Shown in pieces: positions 62,507 through 64,000 of a DNA stretch of 64,000 nt (the stretch's first letter is position 1; each line of letters opens with the position of its first letter). The position numbers and the translations under genes are program-made. The DNA is taken from contig JAFYJN010000085.1 of NCBI GenBank assembly GCA_017538105.1, positions 186,001 through 250,000 on the forward strand, given 5' to 3'. Origin of the DNA: Prevotella sp. (GTDB taxonomy: Bacteria > Bacteroidota > Bacteroidia > Bacteroidales > Bacteroidaceae). Under the pieces are notes generated by a model. That model had not been told where the DNA came from, searched no databases, and was given only the letters and a program-made list of their open reading frames with translations.

Positions 62507-62665
62507 CTATTCACACAGAGAGAAGCTCTTTTTCTTACCATCAACGACAAGAACCCTTGGTTCATACCGCATATTCATTACATCATCGAGTAGAGAGCCG
62601 TTTGAGAAGATGATGCAATCTTCTTCCTTGATGCTATTCGCCTCATGGGCCCTGACGTTTACACG
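62507..62665 (-). pseudogene. Decayed coding remnant without start codon
   Basis: 52 codons stay open between the stop at 62507-62509 and an in-frame TGA at 62666-62668 and look like real protein (VRAHEANSIKEEDCIIFSNG, then MRYEPRVLVVDGKKKSF). The first in-frame ATG leaves only 22 residues. Just upstream, another frame reads PDAGDV, as if a frameshift had broken the gene. I cannot name the family. The rest of the 62385-62771 gap shows nothing. Confidence 0.45.
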
Positions 62666-62771
62666 TCACCAGCATCAGGTATGCAAAATCAGCAATATAT
62701 GGCACTCAGTCAACATCGGCATACTGGGCATTGCCTCAGTTTGCGCTCTAGATTGAGAATTCTCGGAAGCT

Positions 62772-64000
62772 CTAACATATTATCCCTTCTAAAGTGTTTA
62801 CTATTTTGTCTTTCTCACCACTACCAATAGTAGATAGACGAAGCAAGGGCAGACCATACATTTCGAGTATATGGTTCTTCATCTCATCACGTCGATGCTG
62901 GTCTGTTCCTTCATTATGGAAATAAAAACCATCGGTCTCAATTGCCAGTACAGGCTTTTTGGTAACTTGGTTTACTATGAGGAAGTCGAGGTGAGTCGCA
63001 TAGTGAGAGACGTATTTACGCTCTTCATCATTGAGTAGCGACCAGTCTCTCACAACTGTTCTAAGCGGAGTGTGGCAGAACACGCCCAAGTGAGAATATT
63101 CTGGGTACTCATGTAGGATGTTCTCAATCAATGAGAATGTTAGGTTCTCAGAGTCGTATTCCGAAATATTGCGATGATTGGCAAGAAATGCCATGCGTTC
63201 ATTAGTGTATTGGCTATAAAGATAATCAAAGACGGAGCATATTTTGCTCTCCGTAACTGTCAAGTTGTTATATTCAATATAGTCGATCAAATCACTGATG
63301 TTGCCTTTTCGTTCTTGTTCATTACCCGTTACGACCAGACAAAAGCGTTTTTTTGCTCTTGATATAGCCACATTGATAAGGTTGGCATCATCACTAAATT
63401 CCGTTATCTGGTCATCCACCACACTCATGATGATCGTGTCCTTTTCTCTTCCCTGGTATTTATGGATGGTGGCAGCTGTCAAAGAAGGTATTTGTCGGTT
63501 GAATTCATACACTTGATTATTGTATGGAGTTATGATGCCAACATCTTCTACTTGTTCGAGTTTAGGCAAGACTTCATTCTTAACCACATCTATTTCCCTC
63601 TGGTTGAAATGACCACGCGTATGATGCCCGGGAACTGTCTTTATCGCCATCATTACATCTTTCTCATTATGGTCTTCAGTCATAATAAGGAGATTGCCAC
63701 CATAAAAACGCTGGTTGCAAAAATTGATGATGGTAGGATGACATCGGTAATGTTCACGGAGAAGTGTCTGTTCTACTTTGGGGAGGACGGTGCAAACTGA
63801 ATGTAGGAAACTATAATCCGCACAGTTATATCCACGAGCAACTTTATATTCGTCAAAAATGCCATTGAGTTTGAGTCTGTCCTCATCTGTCACCACATTC
63901 GGCAACTGCATGGTGTCTCCCACAATCACGGCATTTTTGGCACATGTCAAGGCCAAAGCACCAGTCTCAATAGAAACTTGTGATGCTTCGTCCATAATGA
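62772..64000 (-). CDS. SF1 (DNA2/NAM7-type) helicase with C-terminal DUF2726-like domain, truncated by window edge
   Basis: The last 409 or so codons are present; the N-terminus is beyond the right edge. Visible helicase motifs are II (IMDEASQ), III (VGDTMQLPNVV), IV (LREHYRCHPTIINFCNQ), V (TIHKYQGREKDTII) and VI (INVAISRAKKRFCLV). The C-terminus (FLIVNQVTKKPVLAIETDG, MYGLPLLRLST) matches DUF2726, a PD-(D/E)xK-like fold with Asp-Phe...Glu-Thr-Asp. Such helicase-nuclease proteins are typical of mobile and defence regions. The rest of the protein cannot be judged here. Confidence 0.87.
   Translation of the reverse strand, partial: IMDEASQVSIETGALALTCAKNAVIVGDTMQLPNVVTDEDRLKLNGIFDEYKVARGYNCADYSFLHSVCTVLPKVEQTLLREHYRCHPTIINFCNQRFYGGNLLIMTEDHNEKDVMMAIKTVPGHHTRGHFNQREIDVVKNEVLPKLEQVEDVGIITPYNNQVYEFNRQIPSLTAATIHKYQGREKDTIIMSVVDDQITEFSDDANLINVAISRAKKRFCLVVTGNEQERKGNISDLIDYIEYNNLTVTESKICSVFDYLYSQYTNERMAFLANHRNISEYDSENLTFSLIENILHEYPEYSHLGVFCHTPLRTVVRDWSLLNDEERKYVSHYATHLDFLIVNQVTKKPVLAIETDGFYFHNEGTDQHRRDEMKNHILEMYGLPLLRLSTIGSGEKDKIVNTLEGIIC

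Overview
The window is a stretch of chromosome from a member of the Bacteroidota, most likely a Prevotellaceae (Prevotella-like) species. The evidence is the set of gene families (DUF3857/transglutaminase pair, DUF4932, DUF3298, Obg next to PgeF, C10 streptopain-like protease, tandem deoxynucleoside kinases) and repeated promoters of the Bacteroidota type: a -33 TTTG, a 19-20 nt spacer and a -7 TAnnTTTG. No rRNA, tRNA, CRISPR array, transposase or phage module was recognised. This assignment is by family recognition from sequence alone; no database search was run.

Layout. 1-6.6 kb: a truncated PurF-like gene, a secreted C10 cysteine protease with a small secreted partner, an LD-carboxypeptidase operon and a nitroreductase. 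6.6-9.6 kb: RNase Y, ZapA and a coiled-coil partner, then an unknown cytoplasmic protein. 9.8-15.3 kb: surface polysaccharide genes (initiating sugar-phosphate transferase, RfbA, Wzc-like tyrosine autokinase with a [KRST]YG tail, HAD protein). 15.3-18.5 kb: divergent CDF transporter, RsiV-like protein, DUF4932 lipoprotein. 18.7-21.5 kb: a PMCA-type Ca2+ P-type ATPase. 21.5-25.8 kb: a second polysaccharide operon (aminotransferase, FlaA1-type dehydratase, nucleotidyltransferase). 25.8-29.9 kb: an operon of tatA, tatC, a polytopic Fe-S protein with an internal twin-arginine motif, and a Tat-type lipoprotein aldo/keto reductase with Fe-S centres. 30-35.2 kb: hemolysin III protein, repeat-tailed membrane protein, lipoproteins and two esterases, one fused to a TlpA-like thioredoxin. 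35.2-39.5 kb: two divergent operons encoding GrpE-like, zinc-ribbon/LysM, SPFH/SHOCT and zinc-ribbon membrane proteins. 39.5-43.4 kb: two large exported transglutaminase-family proteins. 43.7-49.3 kb: an AT-rich orphan lipoprotein, two deoxynucleoside kinases plus HAD phosphatase, nitroreductase lipoprotein, MaoC, Ptb, and a small NSSGSY-repeat protein. 49.4-54.3 kb: an hpt-adk reading-frame fusion, obg, pgeF, and divergent nnr. 54.4-61.5 kb: SGNH esterase, class II aldolase, PBP4-type carboxypeptidase, PH-domain protein, NadB, alpha/beta hydrolase. 61.6-64 kb: metallophosphoesterase, a decayed coding remnant and a truncated SF1 helicase with a DUF2726-like C-terminus.

Themes. Much of the window serves the envelope: polysaccharide synthesis, peptidoglycan trimming, secreted hydrolases and lipoproteins. 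The most unusual points are (i) the Tat-linked Fe-S/aldo-keto reductase operon with a membrane protein that seems to need both Sec and Tat, (ii) an HPRT-adenylate kinase fusion that depends on a single A in an A7 run, (iii) tandem duplicated promoters in front of that gene, (iv) intergenic-type low-complexity repeats that have become protein-coding tails, and (v) the GrpE/LysM/SPFH/zinc-ribbon cluster.
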